Source: Amycolatopsis camponoti
Lineage (GTDB): Bacteria; Actinomycetota; Actinomycetes; Mycobacteriales; Pseudonocardiaceae
Direction of reading: 5' to 3'
Assembly (NCBI RefSeq): GCF_902497555.1
Contig: NZ_CABVGP010000003.1
Coordinates: forward strand, 1,178,001-1,242,000
DNA: 64,000 nt
The notes under the pieces were generated by a model. The model ran no database searches. It was not told where the DNA came from and saw only the letters and a program-made list of their open reading frames with translations. A program made the position numbers and the translations under genes. Each line of letters opens with the position of its first letter. Positions within the stretch are counted from its first letter, which is position 1. Below, one piece after another: positions 16,986-26,732 of the stretch.

Positions 16986-17645
16986 TCAGGCGTCGGACCA
17001 GCGGTATTCGTGCTCCGGGCGCCCGGTGGCGCCGTAGCGCAGCCGCATCCGGACCGACCCCGATTCGGCCAGCGCCGTGAGGTATCGCTGGGCCGTCGCC
17101 CGCGCCATGCCCAGCTCGCCGGCGACCTCCGCCGCCGACAGCGGGCGGCCCGCCCGGCACAGCTGCTCCGAGACCAGCCGGGACGTCGCCGTCGACTGGC
17201 CCTTCGGCGCGGACGTCCGGTCCTGGTCGTGCAGCACCCGGTACGCGCGGTCGACGTCGTCTTGGCCCAGCGCGCGGTCTTCGGCGAGCAGGCCGCGGAA
17301 GCGGGCGTACGACGTCAGCCGTTCCGCGAGCTGGCGCGTGGTGAACGGCTTGATCAGGTAGTTCAGCGCGCCGGCCCGGATCGCGGCCGCCACCGACGCG
17401 CTGTCGGTCGCCGCGGACAGCACGATCGTGTCGGTCTGCAGCTCCGGCAGCACCGCGAGGCCGGACTCGTCGGGCAGGTAGACGTCGAGCAGGATCAGGT
17501 CCGGCGCGAGCTCCCGGACGCGGGCGCGGGCCTCCGCCGCGGTGTGCGCGGTGCCGACCACCGCGAAGCCGTCGACCTCCTCGACGAACCCGGCGTGCAC
17601 CCCGGCGACGCGGAAGTCGTCGTCGACGATGAGCGTGCGGATCAT
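16986..17645 (-). CDS. Response regulator, CitB/DcuR type
   Basis: A 219-residue response regulator. The receiver domain (about 1-118) has acidic residues D8-D10, phospho-acceptor D54 in LILLDVYLP and K99 in YLIKPF. The C-terminal region (about 140-219) is a helix-turn-helix of the CitB/DctR kind (SAAEVAGELGMARATAQRYL). Its ATG overlaps the TGA of the sensor kinase by 4 bases, so the pair is translationally coupled. By family it controls transport or use of small carboxylates, and the divergent ABC importer is a plausible target. Confidence 0.94.
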   Translation of the reverse strand: MIRTLIVDDDFRVAGVHAGFVEEVDGFAVVGTAHTAAEARARVRELAPDLILLDVYLPDESGLAVLPELQTDTIVLSAATDSASVAAAIRAGALNYLIKPFTTRQLAERLTSYARFRGLLAEDRALGQDDVDRAYRVLHDQDRTSAPKGQSTATSRLVSEQLCRAGRPLSAAEVAGELGMARATAQRYLTALAESGSVRMRLRYGATGRPEHEYRWSDA

Positions 17646-19261
17646 CCGTCCTCCGTCAGCATTCCGGGCAGTTTCGCGACGAACAGGGCACCCGTCTCGC
17701 CGTCGCCGGGACCGGTGGCCAGCCAGACGTCGCCACCGCGGGCGCGGGCCGCCTGCCGGGCGAGCGCCAGCCCGAGTCCGTGGCCGGGCGCGATCTTCGT
17801 CGAGACGCCTTCGTCGAACAACGTCCGCCGCAGCTCTTCGGGCACCCCGGGCCCACTGTCCACAACGGACAGGTGCAGCGTGCCGCCCTCGGCGAGCAGG
17901 CTGACCTCGACGGTCGCCGGCCGGCGCGGGCCCATCCGGGCGGCGTGCAGCGCGTTGTCGACGAGGTTGCCGATCACGGTGTTCGCGGCGATCGGGTCGG
18001 TCACCGTCGTCGGCACCCAGGTGTCGTCGGCGAGCCTGAGCGTGAGGCCCTTTTCCTGCGCCTGCTCGGTTTTCGCGACGAGCAGGGCCTGCAGGTACGG
18101 GTCGGCGACGGCGTCGCCCAGCTCGCTCGGCCGCGCCGACGTCGAATCCGTCAGCGTCTGCAGGTACTCGACGGCTTCGGTGTGGTGGCCGAGCTGGAGC
18201 AGCCCGTAGAGCGTGTGCAGCCGGTTCGCGAACTCGTGCCGCTGGGCGCGCAGGCCGTCGGACAGCGCGCGGATGCCGTCCAGCTCGCGGGTGACGGTGT
18301 CGAGGTCGGTGCGGTCGCGGAAGGTCAGCACGGTGCCGATCGGCCGGTCGTCGAGGTGCACAGCCCGGCTGTTGATGACGAGCACGCGGTTTCCGGCGAC
18401 CGCCAGGAGGTTGTCCACCGGCCGTCCTTCGGCGACGGCCTTGTGCACCCGCGGGCTGAGCTCCAGCTCGGCCATCGCCGCGCCGATCGGGAGCTCGGTG
18501 CCGAGCAGGCGTTCGGCTTCGTCGTTGCGCACCGAGACGCGGTTCGCCTCGTCGACCGCCAGGACGCCCTCGCCGATCCCGTGCAGCACGGCTTCGCGTT
18601 CGTAGAGCAGCTCGGTGAGTTCGTGCGGTTCGAGGCCGTGCGTGACGCGCCGCAGCCGCCGGTTCAGCAGCGCCGACGCGCCCGCGCCGAGCAGCAGCGC
18701 GCCGCCCGCGAACACCAGCGTGATCGCCAAGAGGCGGTTGAAGTCGCCGGTCGGGTCGCCGACTTCGAAGCCGACGCTGACCTCGCCGACCACGCGTTGC
18801 CCCTGCCGGATCGGGGTCTTGCTGCGCACGGACAGGCCGAGCGTGCCGCTCTGCACCGCGCTGATCTCGTCCTCCCCGGCGAGAGCCCGGTCCGCCGGAG
18901 TACTGACCGGCTTGCCGATCTCGGACAGTGTCGGGTGGGCGAGCCGGATGCCCTTGTCGTCGGTGATCACGACGAACAGCGCCTCATTGGCCTTGGTGAC
19001 GGCGAGGACGCGCTCCTCGAGCGGGCCGGCGGGGAGCTTCGCGGCCGCGTTCGAGACGACGACCGGGTCCGCGGCGACGGACTTCGCGATGGCCAGCGCG
19101 CGGCGTCCGTACTGGTCGGTGAGCGTGCGGGACAGGAGCACGCTGACCAGCGCCACCCCGATCCCGACCACCAGGGCGACCACGCCGATCTGCAGCAGCA
19201 GCACCTGCCTGCTGAACCGCATCCGCGGGAAGAGCGCCCACTTTGGCATGGCTGGGAACAT
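17642..19261 (-). CDS. Sensor histidine kinase, CitA/DcuS type
   Basis: A 539-residue membrane sensor. Two transmembrane helices at about 18-44 and 177-199 flank an extracytoplasmic single-Cache domain; a PAS domain follows at about 215-305. The phospho-acceptor H342 is in AQRHEFANRLHTLYGLLQLG, the SpoOB-like H-box of the CitA family, and the C-terminal ATPase domain has the N-box IGNLVDNALHAA and DSGPGVPEEL. A GGGGG stretch is 2 to 6 bases before ATG 19261; an in-frame ATG at 19249 lacks one. It is coupled to the response regulator and divergent from the ABC importer. Confidence 0.94.
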   Translation of the reverse strand: MFPAMPKWALFPRMRFSRQVLLLQIGVVALVVGIGVALVSVLLSRTLTDQYGRRALAIAKSVAADPVVVSNAAAKLPAGPLEERVLAVTKANEALFVVITDDKGIRLAHPTLSEIGKPVSTPADRALAGEDEISAVQSGTLGLSVRSKTPIRQGQRVVGEVSVGFEVGDPTGDFNRLLAITLVFAGGALLLGAGASALLNRRLRRVTHGLEPHELTELLYEREAVLHGIGEGVLAVDEANRVSVRNDEAERLLGTELPIGAAMAELELSPRVHKAVAEGRPVDNLLAVAGNRVLVINSRAVHLDDRPIGTVLTFRDRTDLDTVTRELDGIRALSDGLRAQRHEFANRLHTLYGLLQLGHHTEAVEYLQTLTDSTSARPSELGDAVADPYLQALLVAKTEQAQEKGLTLRLADDTWVPTTVTDPIAANTVIGNLVDNALHAARMGPRRPATVEVSLLAEGGTLHLSVVDSGPGVPEELRRTLFDEGVSTKIAPGHGLGLALARQAARARGGDVWLATGPGDGETGALFVAKLPGMLTEDG

Positions 19262-19413
19262 ACCCCCAGCTCACGGCCGTGCGCTAAACGAGCAAAACAT
19301 TCAGAACGCGCGGCTCGCACGCAGAACGTCGACAAGCTTCACGCGAGCGCCACGCGTACTTAACGTCCCTTCCCAACGTGACAGGCACCACGTGACGAAG
19401 GAGTCACCTCCCC

Positions 19414-20220
19414 ATGGTTCCCCCACTGATCGAACTCACCGGAGCCACCAAACGGTTCCCGAGCGGGTCCGGTTCCGTGCACACGGCCGTCCGCGACCTG
19501 ACCATGACCGTCCAGCCCGGCGAGTTCGTCGCCGTCGTCGGCCCCACCGGCTGCGGCAAGTCGACGACGCTCTCGCTGGTCTCGGGGCTGCAGCCGCCGT
19601 CCGCCGGCCGGGTGCAGGTGAACGGCGAGGACGTGAAGTCGATCCCGGACGGCGTCGGCTACATGTTCCAGACCGACGCCGTTATGCCGTGGCGCTCGGT
19701 GCTGGAGAACGTCGCTTCCGGCCCGCGCTTCCGCGGGGTGCCGAAGGCCGAGGCCCGCGCGCAGGCCGTCGACTGGATCGCCCGCGTCGGGCTCGCCGGG
19801 TTCGAGAAGTACTACCCGCACCAGCTCTCCGGCGGCATGCGCAAGCGCGTCGCGCTGGCCCAGACGCTCGTCACCAAGCCGAAGATCATGCTGATGGACG
19901 AGCCGTTCTCCGCGCTCGACGTCCAGACGCGGGCGCTGATGCAGGACGAGCTGCTGCGGCTGTGGTCCGGGTCCGGTGCCGCGGTGATCTTCGTGACGCA
20001 CGACCTCGACGAGGCCATCGCGCTGGCGGACAAGGTCGTCGTGCTGACTTCCAGCCCGGCCACCGTGAAGGACGTCTTCGAGATCCCGCTGGAGCGGCCG
20101 CGGAAGGTCGAGGAGCTGCGGCTCACCGAGGAGTTCCGCAAGCTCTACGCCGACATCTGGGAATCACTGCGCAGCGAGGTCGACAAGGCCCGTGAGAAGG
20201 GAGCGAGCAATGTCGCTTGA
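19414..20220 (+). CDS. ABC transporter ATP-binding protein, SsuB/TauB/NrtD type
   Basis: A 268-residue ATPase of an importer. Walker A GPTGCGKST is at 43-51, the ABC signature LSGGM at 138-142, Walker B IMLMDEPFSALD at 158-169, and the H-loop FVTHDLDEA follows. The type matches nitrate, sulfonate, taurine and pyrimidine-precursor importers. Its end overlaps the permease start by 11 bases, and the substrate-binding lipoprotein follows, so the three genes form one operon. It starts 152 bases from the divergent sensor kinase gene. Confidence 0.95.
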   Translation: MVPPLIELTGATKRFPSGSGSVHTAVRDLTMTVQPGEFVAVVGPTGCGKSTTLSLVSGLQPPSAGRVQVNGEDVKSIPDGVGYMFQTDAVMPWRSVLENVASGPRFRGVPKAEARAQAVDWIARVGLAGFEKYYPHQLSGGMRKRVALAQTLVTKPKIMLMDEPFSALDVQTRALMQDELLRLWSGSGAAVIFVTHDLDEAIALADKVVVLTSSPATVKDVFEIPLERPRKVEELRLTEEFRKLYADIWESLRSEVDKAREKGASNVA

Positions 20221-21097
20221 GACGCCGGCGGCCACCTCCGCCCCCCTCCCGGTCCTGGAGACCGAGCAGGACATCCTGGCCCGCGCGAAGCAGGCTTCTT
20301 CCCGGCGCAAGCGCAACATCTGGTTGCTGCGCCTGGCTATCGTCGTCGTCTGGCTGGGCAGCTGGGAGCTGACCGCGACGTACTGGATCGACCCGTTCTT
20401 CTACTCGAAGCCGTCGAAGATCTGGGAGCGGCTGGTCGAGTGGTTCGGCGCCGGCACCGACTTCGGCTCGATCTGGTACCAGATCCTGGTGACCGTCGAG
20501 GAGGCCGCGATCGGCTTCGTCATCGGTGCCATCGCCGGGGTCGTGTTCGGCGTCATCCTCGGCCGCAGCTCGTACCTGGCCCAGGTGCTCGCGCCGTTCA
20601 TCAAGGCCGCCAACGCGTTGCCGCGCATCGTGCTCGCCGCGCTGTTCGTGATCTGGTTCGGGCTCGGGCTGTCGTCGAAGGTCGCGACCGTCGTCGTGCT
20701 CGTGTTCTTCGCGGTGTTCTTCAACGCCTTCACCGGCGCCCGTGAGGTCGACCGGAACCTGATCGACAACGCCCGCATCCTCGGCGCGACGCGCGGCCAG
20801 GTGCTCAAGTCGATCGTGCTGCCGAGCGCGACGTCGTGGATCCTGTCTTCGCTGCACGTCGCCTTCGGGTTCGCGCTGATCGGCGCGGTCGTCGGCGAGT
20901 ACACCGGCGCCAAGGCCGGCATGGGCTTCCTGATCGCCAACGCGCAGGGCACGTTCGACACCGCGGGCGTGTACGCCGGCATGCTGATCATCACCGTGGT
21001 CGCGCTGCTCGCGGAGTGGGGCATCAGTTCGCTGGAGGGCAGGCTGCTGCGGTGGCGCCCGCCGTCCGCCGCCGACGCCGCGCACGGAGTGGTCTGA
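20210..21097 (+). CDS. ABC transporter permease, SsuC/TauC type
   Basis: A 295-residue integral membrane permease (BPD_transp_1) with about six to seven helices. The cytoplasmic EAA loop is visible as NLIDNARILGATRGQVLKSIVLPSA near residues 180-206. The N-terminal 40 residues are cytoplasmic and charged. ATG 20210 was chosen because the conserved part follows; it lies inside the end of the ATPase gene. It works with the ATPase and binding protein on either side. Confidence 0.94.
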   Translation: MSLETPAATSAPLPVLETEQDILARAKQASSRRKRNIWLLRLAIVVVWLGSWELTATYWIDPFFYSKPSKIWERLVEWFGAGTDFGSIWYQILVTVEEAAIGFVIGAIAGVVFGVILGRSSYLAQVLAPFIKAANALPRIVLAALFVIWFGLGLSSKVATVVVLVFFAVFFNAFTGAREVDRNLIDNARILGATRGQVLKSIVLPSATSWILSSLHVAFGFALIGAVVGEYTGAKAGMGFLIANAQGTFDTAGVYAGMLIITVVALLAEWGISSLEGRLLRWRPPSAADAAHGVV

Positions 21098-21098
21098 C

Positions 21099-22154
21099 AT
21101 GCGCTTGAAGAGGACAGTCGGCGTGGTGGCCGCGCTCGCGGTCGCGATGGCCGGGGTCACGGCGTGCCGCGACTCGCGGGAGATCGCCATCGGCACCTCC
21201 GGCCAGCCGCACATCAAGATCATGATCGGCGGCATCTCGAAGGTCATCTACCTGCCGGGCCAGCTGGCGCAGCAGATCGGCGCGTACAAGCGGCAGGGGC
21301 TCGACGTCGAGCTGTTCGACCAGCCGTCGGGGGCCAACGCCGAGACGTCGCTGCTCGCCGGCGAGGTGCAGGGGGTCGTCGGGTTCTACGACCACACGAT
21401 CGACCTGCAGGCCAAGGAACAGTGCATCCAGAGCGTCGTGCAGTTCGCGAACGTGCCGGGCGAGGCCGAGATGGTCGCCACCGGCAAGGCCGGCGAGATC
21501 AAGTCGGGTGCGGACTTCAAGGGCCGCAACCTCGGCGTCACGTCGCTGGGCTCGTCGACGGACTTCCTGACGAAGGCGTTGGCCGCGCGCGGTGGCGTCA
21601 GCTCGAAGGAGTACACGCCGGTCAAGGTCGGCGCCGGGCAGACGTTCATCTCGGCGATGAACCAGGGTTCGATCGACGCCGGGATGACCACCGACCCGAC
21701 GATCGCGCAGCTGACCAACACCGGTCAGGCGAAGGTGCTCTACGACATGCGCACGGTCGAAGGCACGAAAGCCGCTTTGGGTGGTTTGTACCCGGCCAGT
21801 TCGCTGTACATGGGCTGCGAAATCGTGAAGCGGTATCCGGACATCGTGCAGAAACTGGCCAACGCGTACGTCGAAAGCCTGAAGTGGATTTCGACGCACA
21901 CGCCGGAACAGGTCGCCGACGTGATGCCGCCGTCGTTCGCCGGCGGGGACAAGGCGCTGTACGTGAAGTCGCTCAAGGACAGCCTGCCGATGTTCACGAA
22001 GGACGGCCGGATGGACCCGGCGGGCGCGCAGAACGTGCTGAAGGTGCTGGGCGAGTCGTCCAGCAATGTGAAGCCGAAGAAGGACAAGATCGACCTGTCG
22101 CAGACGTACACGACGAAGTTCGTGGACACGGCTCGCGCGCAGGCCCAGCAGTAG
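21099..22154 (+). CDS. ABC transporter substrate-binding lipoprotein, NMT1/SsuA type
   Basis: A 351-residue exported binding protein. A lipoprotein signal ends in the lipobox GVTAC with C23 as the lipid-modified cysteine. The mature part follows the NMT1/THI5-like pattern, for example IYLPGQLAQQIGAYKRQGLDV near 52-72 and the later GVTSLGSSTDF. Such proteins bind thiamine precursors, sulfonates, nitrate or aromatic acids; the sequence does not say which. It is the last gene of the operon, one base after the permease stop, and is followed by a strong terminator. Confidence 0.93.
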   Translation: MRLKRTVGVVAALAVAMAGVTACRDSREIAIGTSGQPHIKIMIGGISKVIYLPGQLAQQIGAYKRQGLDVELFDQPSGANAETSLLAGEVQGVVGFYDHTIDLQAKEQCIQSVVQFANVPGEAEMVATGKAGEIKSGADFKGRNLGVTSLGSSTDFLTKALAARGGVSSKEYTPVKVGAGQTFISAMNQGSIDAGMTTDPTIAQLTNTGQAKVLYDMRTVEGTKAALGGLYPASSLYMGCEIVKRYPDIVQKLANAYVESLKWISTHTPEQVADVMPPSFAGGDKALYVKSLKDSLPMFTKDGRMDPAGAQNVLKVLGESSSNVKPKKDKIDLSQTYTTKFVDTARAQAQQ

Positions 22155-22192
22155 CCCCGCTCACCTCACCGGGCGGTGGGTGAGCGACATCG

Positions 22193-22232
22193 ACCCGTGA
22201 AGGCCTCTTCCCCCGCGGAGGCCTTCACGGGT
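22193..22232 (+). terminator. Rho-independent terminator of the ABC operon
   Basis: A perfect 15-bp stem (ACCCGTGAAGGCCTC at 22193-22207 with 22218-22232), a 10-base loop and then CTTTTCGTCTTTT. Confidence 0.92.
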
Positions 22233-22381
22233 CTTTTCGTCTTTTCCGGAGCAAATCCGGCAAATCGTGAGTATTTCCCGGAATGTGAAGACCCTTCGAA
22301 AGTAGCTACCTTCTTTTTGGGGTTGCTCCAACACTTGGGGACACGGTTTTCCCGGTCCCCATCGGTGAACGGAGTCCCCGC

Positions 22382-23092
22382 ATGTCCAGAATCCTTGCGT
22401 CGCGCGCTGTCCGCGTCCTCACGGCGGTTGCCGCGGCGGCCGCCGGCTTGGCCGTCTCGGGTACCGCCCATGCGGCGGTCGAGTACGGCTCGCACTTCCA
22501 CGGGCACCAGTTCTCCGGCGGCAACTGGGGCGGATACGTCAGCTTCGGCAGCTTCACCACGGCGACGGCCAGCTGGACCGAGCCGAGCGTGACCTGCCGG
22601 TCGAGCAACGACCTCTTCGCGCCGTGGGTCGGCATCGACGGCGACGGATCGTCCACAGTGGAACAGACCGGCGTCGAGACGGACTGCTCCAGCGGGCGTG
22701 CGGTGTACTCGGCCTGGTACGAGATGTACCCGGCCGCGCCGGTGTACTACAACGTGTCGGTGAGCGCGGGCGACCACATCACGGCGACGGTGACGCGCAC
22801 CGCCACCAACACCTACCGGCTCGACCTGTCCGACACCACCAAGGGCTGGACCAAGACGACCACGAAGTCGCTGACGTCGAAGCACGCGTCGGCCGAGGCG
22901 ATCATCGAGTCGCCGACCGACTCCTACCCGACGATCTCCGGCGGCATCACGTTCACCGGCGTCAAGTTCAACGGGACGAACCTGGCCTCGACCAGCCCGT
23001 CCGCGCTGAACGCCGACGACCGCGGGACGAACACGTGGATCCCGGGCGCGATCGGTTCGGACGGCCAGAGCTTCACGATCTCTCGGCACTGA
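22382..23092 (+). CDS. Secreted G1 family glutamic endopeptidase
   Basis: A 236-residue protein with a signal peptide (about 1-31, ending TAHA|A). The mature region matches eqolisin (G1) peptidases: NWGGYV near 48, WVGIDGDG near 82, the catalytic Q95 in EQTG and the catalytic E114 in WYEMYP. These enzymes act at acidic pH through a Gln-Glu dyad and were first known from fungi, with bacterial members in acid-tolerant and actinobacterial lineages. The length is that of the mature domain alone, with no long propeptide. The gene is monocistronic. Confidence 0.9.
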   Translation: MSRILASRAVRVLTAVAAAAAGLAVSGTAHAAVEYGSHFHGHQFSGGNWGGYVSFGSFTTATASWTEPSVTCRSSNDLFAPWVGIDGDGSSTVEQTGVETDCSSGRAVYSAWYEMYPAAPVYYNVSVSAGDHITATVTRTATNTYRLDLSDTTKGWTKTTTKSLTSKHASAEAIIESPTDSYPTISGGITFTGVKFNGTNLASTSPSALNADDRGTNTWIPGAIGSDGQSFTISRH

Positions 23093-23106
23093 GTTGGCCC
23101 AAGCGG

Positions 23107-23778
23107 TCATTTGAGGTTGTTGATGGCCCAGGAGACCACCATGACCGCCAGGATGAGGGAGATGACGGCCTGCAGCATCATCGTCATCTTCGCCCAGATC
23201 CGCAGCGGCATGACGTCGGTGGGGCTGAAGGCGGCCGCGTTGGTGAACGAGAAGTAGAGGTAGTCCAGGTAGGACGGTTCCCAGTCCTGGTGCGCCAGGT
23301 CCGGGTCGGCCATCTGCGGGAACTGCAGGTCGGGGAACTCGGCCCGGCCTGCGGCCCGCCGGCCCGGGCCGCCGCGGTCGAACTCCCAGTACCAGAGCGA
23401 GAAGGCGACGATGTTCGTCCAGTAGACGATCCCGCCGGTTACCAGCACGGCCCCGGCGCGGTCGCCGATCGAGCTGGTGACGATGCCGTAGACGAGCTGC
23501 GCCGCGGACGCGCCGTTCACCGCGGTGACGGTCGCGACCAGCGGCAGCGAGATGGCCCGTTCGACGGCGCTGAAGTGCGACATCCGGCCCGGGTTGACCA
23601 GCAGCAGCGCGACGACGAGCAACACGGAGACGGAGGGCAGCAGCCACCGCGGGTGCAGCGCCATGTCGTCGGGCAGCACGACCTGCAGCACGAGCGTGGC
23701 GACGACGACGCCCATCGCGGGCCAGCGCGTTTCGCCGGAGGTCCGCCGGCGCCACGCGGGAAGGGCAGCTTCAGTCAC
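23107..23778 (-). CDS. DUF1345-like integral membrane protein
   Basis: A 223-residue membrane protein with about five hydrophobic helices. The C-terminal segment YLDYLYFSFTNAAAFSPTDV followed by LQAVISLILAVMVVSWAINNL resembles the DUF1345 family and, distantly, the pore-loop region of two-helix ion channels. No function is assigned. It is convergent with the G1 peptidase, 14 bases apart, without a clear terminator between them. Confidence 0.8.
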   Translation of the reverse strand: MTEAALPAWRRRTSGETRWPAMGVVVATLVLQVVLPDDMALHPRWLLPSVSVLLVVALLLVNPGRMSHFSAVERAISLPLVATVTAVNGASAAQLVYGIVTSSIGDRAGAVLVTGGIVYWTNIVAFSLWYWEFDRGGPGRRAAGRAEFPDLQFPQMADPDLAHQDWEPSYLDYLYFSFTNAAAFSPTDVMPLRIWAKMTMMLQAVISLILAVMVVSWAINNLK

Positions 23779-23822
23779 CGGCCCACGTTAGGACTCTCCC
23801 GCCCACCGCGCCAACGCGTAGC

Positions 23823-26732
23823 TCAGCCGGCCGGGGCCGTGGTGACTTCGCCCGGCAGCTTGCGCGCGACATCCGTGCGTGAGCGCGCGCCGAGCTTGCG
23901 CAGGACCTTCGCCACGTGCTGTTCCACCGTCCGTGGCGAGAGGAACAGCCCGTCCGCGATCTCCCGGTTCGTCCGGCCCTCGGCCAGCATCCGCGCCACT
24001 TCGCGCTCCCGCGGAGACAACTCGCTCCCGTACCCGCGCCGTCCGCGTTGCGAAGGCGCCCAAGCTCCGTGTTCGCGCAGCTGGTGACGGCACCGGCCGG
24101 CATCCCGCGTCGCGCCCAGCTGTTCGTACGCCTCGGCCGCCGCCGTCAGCTCCTCGACCGCGTCCCGGTTGCCCGCCGCCAGGCGGCACATCGCCGCCCG
24201 CTCGCGCATGCCCGTCGCCGGGTACGGCATCGGCAAGGCCGCGTACCCCGCCGCCGCTTCGTCGAACAGCGCCGCCGCGGCCAGCTGCTTGCCGCGTGCC
24301 TCCAGCAACACCGCCCGGCCGGCGATCAACGCCGCCGTCGCGACCGGGGCGTCGCGGTCTTCGATGCCGCGGGCGAACGCCTCGACCACGTTGTCGGCTT
24401 CCGGCCAGCGCCCGGCCCGCGCGTACGCCTGCGCCGCCGCCGGGACCAGCGCCGCCGCCCAGATCCAGACGCCCTTGCGCCCGGCCGCGGCCACCGCCGT
24501 GTCGGCCGCCGCGCACGCGCCGTCGACGTCGTCGGTCGCGAGCAGCACCGTGATCAGGACGCCGGCCGCCGACAGCACCACCGGGATCGGCCCGCGGTCC
24601 GGCGCGTGCACGCTCGCCGCGGTCAGGTGCCGTTGCGCGGCGGCGAACTCGCCGCGCACGGCCGCCAGCCCACCGAGCACGAGCGACGACTCCATGACGA
24701 TCGGGCCGAGCTCCGGATAGCTGTCGCGCAGCTGTTCCGCGGCTTCGGCGAGCCCGCTCCAGCGCCCGCGCACCCAGTCCAGCCGGACGCGGGTGCCCTG
24801 GATCAGGCCGATCGCGTACAGCGCGCCCGCGTCGGTCGCGCGCCGGACGCCCTCGGTCACCAGCCGTTCCGCCCGGTCGAGGTGACCGGCCCACGACTGG
24901 CCGTCGGCGAGGTTGCACCACAGCCGGGCCAGCTGGACGCGCTCGGCGACCGTGCCGACGGTGTCCGGCAGCGCTTCGAACTCCGTCCACGCCGAGCCGT
25001 CGCCGACGTGGGACGCCGCCGCGATGCGATCGGCCGTCAGCGCGAGCCGCAGCTCGGGGTCGTCGAGCCGCTCGTACACCTCGCCCGCGCGGGCGCGCCA
25101 GGATTCGTGCCACGACAACGGCGTCAGTCCGTCGATCGGCTGCGCGAGCAGCGTGATCCCGCGCGCGGCGAGGTCGGGCCGGTCGGTCAGCTCGCCGATC
25201 GCGCGCTCGACTTCGAGGCGGCCGCGGCCGAGCCCGCCGAGGGTCCGGACCTGCAGCATGCCGAGGCTCAGCCGGATCGAGCCGCGGACCGACGGCGGCA
25301 GCGTCACCTCTTCGAGGACGCGCTCGAGCGTGCCGATCACGTCGGGGCGGAACCCCCGCAGCGCGACCTGGCTCAGCTTGCCGGCAACGCGCCCGGCGTC
25401 GGACTGCGCGGGACCGGGTTCGGCCAGCACCGACTGCAGGAGGTCGATCGCGCGGGACGTCTCGCCGCGCGTGACGGCCTCGTCCGCGGCGGCTTCGGCG
25501 TAGTGACGCCACTGGTCGACGCGGCCGGCCGCGCGGGAGTGCCGGGCCAGCAGCGTGAGCGGTGGGGACGGCTGCGCGGCGAGCACGCGGATCGCCTGCG
25601 CGTGCAGCAACGCGCGCTCGGGGCCGGTCACCGTGTCGTAGACCGCCTTGCGCGCCAACGGGTGCCGGAAGCCGTACTTGCCGTCGCCGACCTCGCCGAG
25701 CACTCCGCCGGACAACGCCGCGAGCAGCGCGGTGCGGAGGACGTCGTCCGGCAGCCCGGCCAGCTCGCCGAGCACGCCGGCTTCGGCGCCGACGCCGAGC
25801 ACCGCGGCCGCGCCGGCCAGCCGCACCGCCGGCTCCGGCAGCGCGGAAAGCCGTTCGGTGACGGCTTCCCTCAGCAACACCGGGACTTCGAGGTTCTCCA
25901 GCATCCGGTCGGAGAGGATCTCACCGACCGGCAGCCGCTCGGCCGCTTCGCGCAGGGCCCGCAGCGTTTCTTCGACCACGAACGGGATCCCGGCGGTGCA
26001 TTCGTGCAGCTTCGCCGCGAACTCGTCGGTGACGCGGGGCAGTTCGAGGATTTCGACCGCGAGCTTGCGCACCGCGGTGACGTCGAGCGCGCCCAGCGCG
26101 ACACGCGCGGAGTGGACGGCCGGGTCGGTCCGGAAAGGAGCACCGAGCGGGCCGGGACGGACGTCGGTCGCCGACCGGAAGGTGGCGACCACCGCCAGTT
26201 CCGGTGGCATCGTGCCGGCGAGGAACCGCATGAGGTCGCGGGTGTCCTCGTCGGCCCACTGCAGGTCGTCGATCAGCACGAGTGCCGGTCCGCACGCCCG
26301 CAGGAGCTCCCGCACCGCGCGGAAGACGCGGTGGCGTTCGGCGACCGGGTCGGCGAGGGGCTCGGGCCGCGGGGGAAGCGCTTCCGCGAGCTCCGGCAGC
26401 AGCGGCCGCAGCACGCCGGCGACCGGGCTGAGCGGGCCGAGCGGCGTGTCACCCACCGCGCGAAGCGCTTCCAGGACGGGCCCGTAGGGAAAGGGTTCCC
26501 GCAACGGCTGGCAAGCGCCGGTGAGGACGCGGCTGCCTTCGAACTCCTTGCGCCGCCCGATCTCGGCCAGCAGCCGGGTGCGGCCCATGCCGGGCTCGCC
26601 CTCGATCAGGACCGCGGCCGGGCGGCGCTTCAGCACGTCGACGATGGCGTCCAGCTCGGTGTCGCGGCCGGTCAGCCGGGCGGGTCCCGACCGGACGGAC
26701 ACCGAGGTGGGGCGGGGAGCCGTCAACCACAT
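23823..26732 (-). CDS. Large ATP-binding LuxR family regulator (LAL)
   Basis: A 969-residue regulator: an N-terminal AAA ATPase domain (about 20-300), a long helical middle part like TPR repeats, and a C-terminal LuxR helix-turn-helix (LSPREREVARMLAEGRTNREIAD, then LSPRTVEQHVAKVLRKLGA). Walker B is LVLIDDLQWAD. The Walker A reads GEPGMGRT at 45-52, with arginine R51 where lysine is expected. ATG 26732 has GAGGAGG 4 to 10 bases upstream. LAL proteins activate secondary metabolism or sugar genes; no such cluster lies next to this one, so the target is unknown. Confidence 0.93.
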   Translation of the reverse strand: MWLTAPRPTSVSVRSGPARLTGRDTELDAIVDVLKRRPAAVLIEGEPGMGRTRLLAEIGRRKEFEGSRVLTGACQPLREPFPYGPVLEALRAVGDTPLGPLSPVAGVLRPLLPELAEALPPRPEPLADPVAERHRVFRAVRELLRACGPALVLIDDLQWADEDTRDLMRFLAGTMPPELAVVATFRSATDVRPGPLGAPFRTDPAVHSARVALGALDVTAVRKLAVEILELPRVTDEFAAKLHECTAGIPFVVEETLRALREAAERLPVGEILSDRMLENLEVPVLLREAVTERLSALPEPAVRLAGAAAVLGVGAEAGVLGELAGLPDDVLRTALLAALSGGVLGEVGDGKYGFRHPLARKAVYDTVTGPERALLHAQAIRVLAAQPSPPLTLLARHSRAAGRVDQWRHYAEAAADEAVTRGETSRAIDLLQSVLAEPGPAQSDAGRVAGKLSQVALRGFRPDVIGTLERVLEEVTLPPSVRGSIRLSLGMLQVRTLGGLGRGRLEVERAIGELTDRPDLAARGITLLAQPIDGLTPLSWHESWRARAGEVYERLDDPELRLALTADRIAAASHVGDGSAWTEFEALPDTVGTVAERVQLARLWCNLADGQSWAGHLDRAERLVTEGVRRATDAGALYAIGLIQGTRVRLDWVRGRWSGLAEAAEQLRDSYPELGPIVMESSLVLGGLAAVRGEFAAAQRHLTAASVHAPDRGPIPVVLSAAGVLITVLLATDDVDGACAAADTAVAAAGRKGVWIWAAALVPAAAQAYARAGRWPEADNVVEAFARGIEDRDAPVATAALIAGRAVLLEARGKQLAAAALFDEAAAGYAALPMPYPATGMRERAAMCRLAAGNRDAVEELTAAAEAYEQLGATRDAGRCRHQLREHGAWAPSQRGRRGYGSELSPREREVARMLAEGRTNREIADGLFLSPRTVEQHVAKVLRKLGARSRTDVARKLPGEVTTAPAG

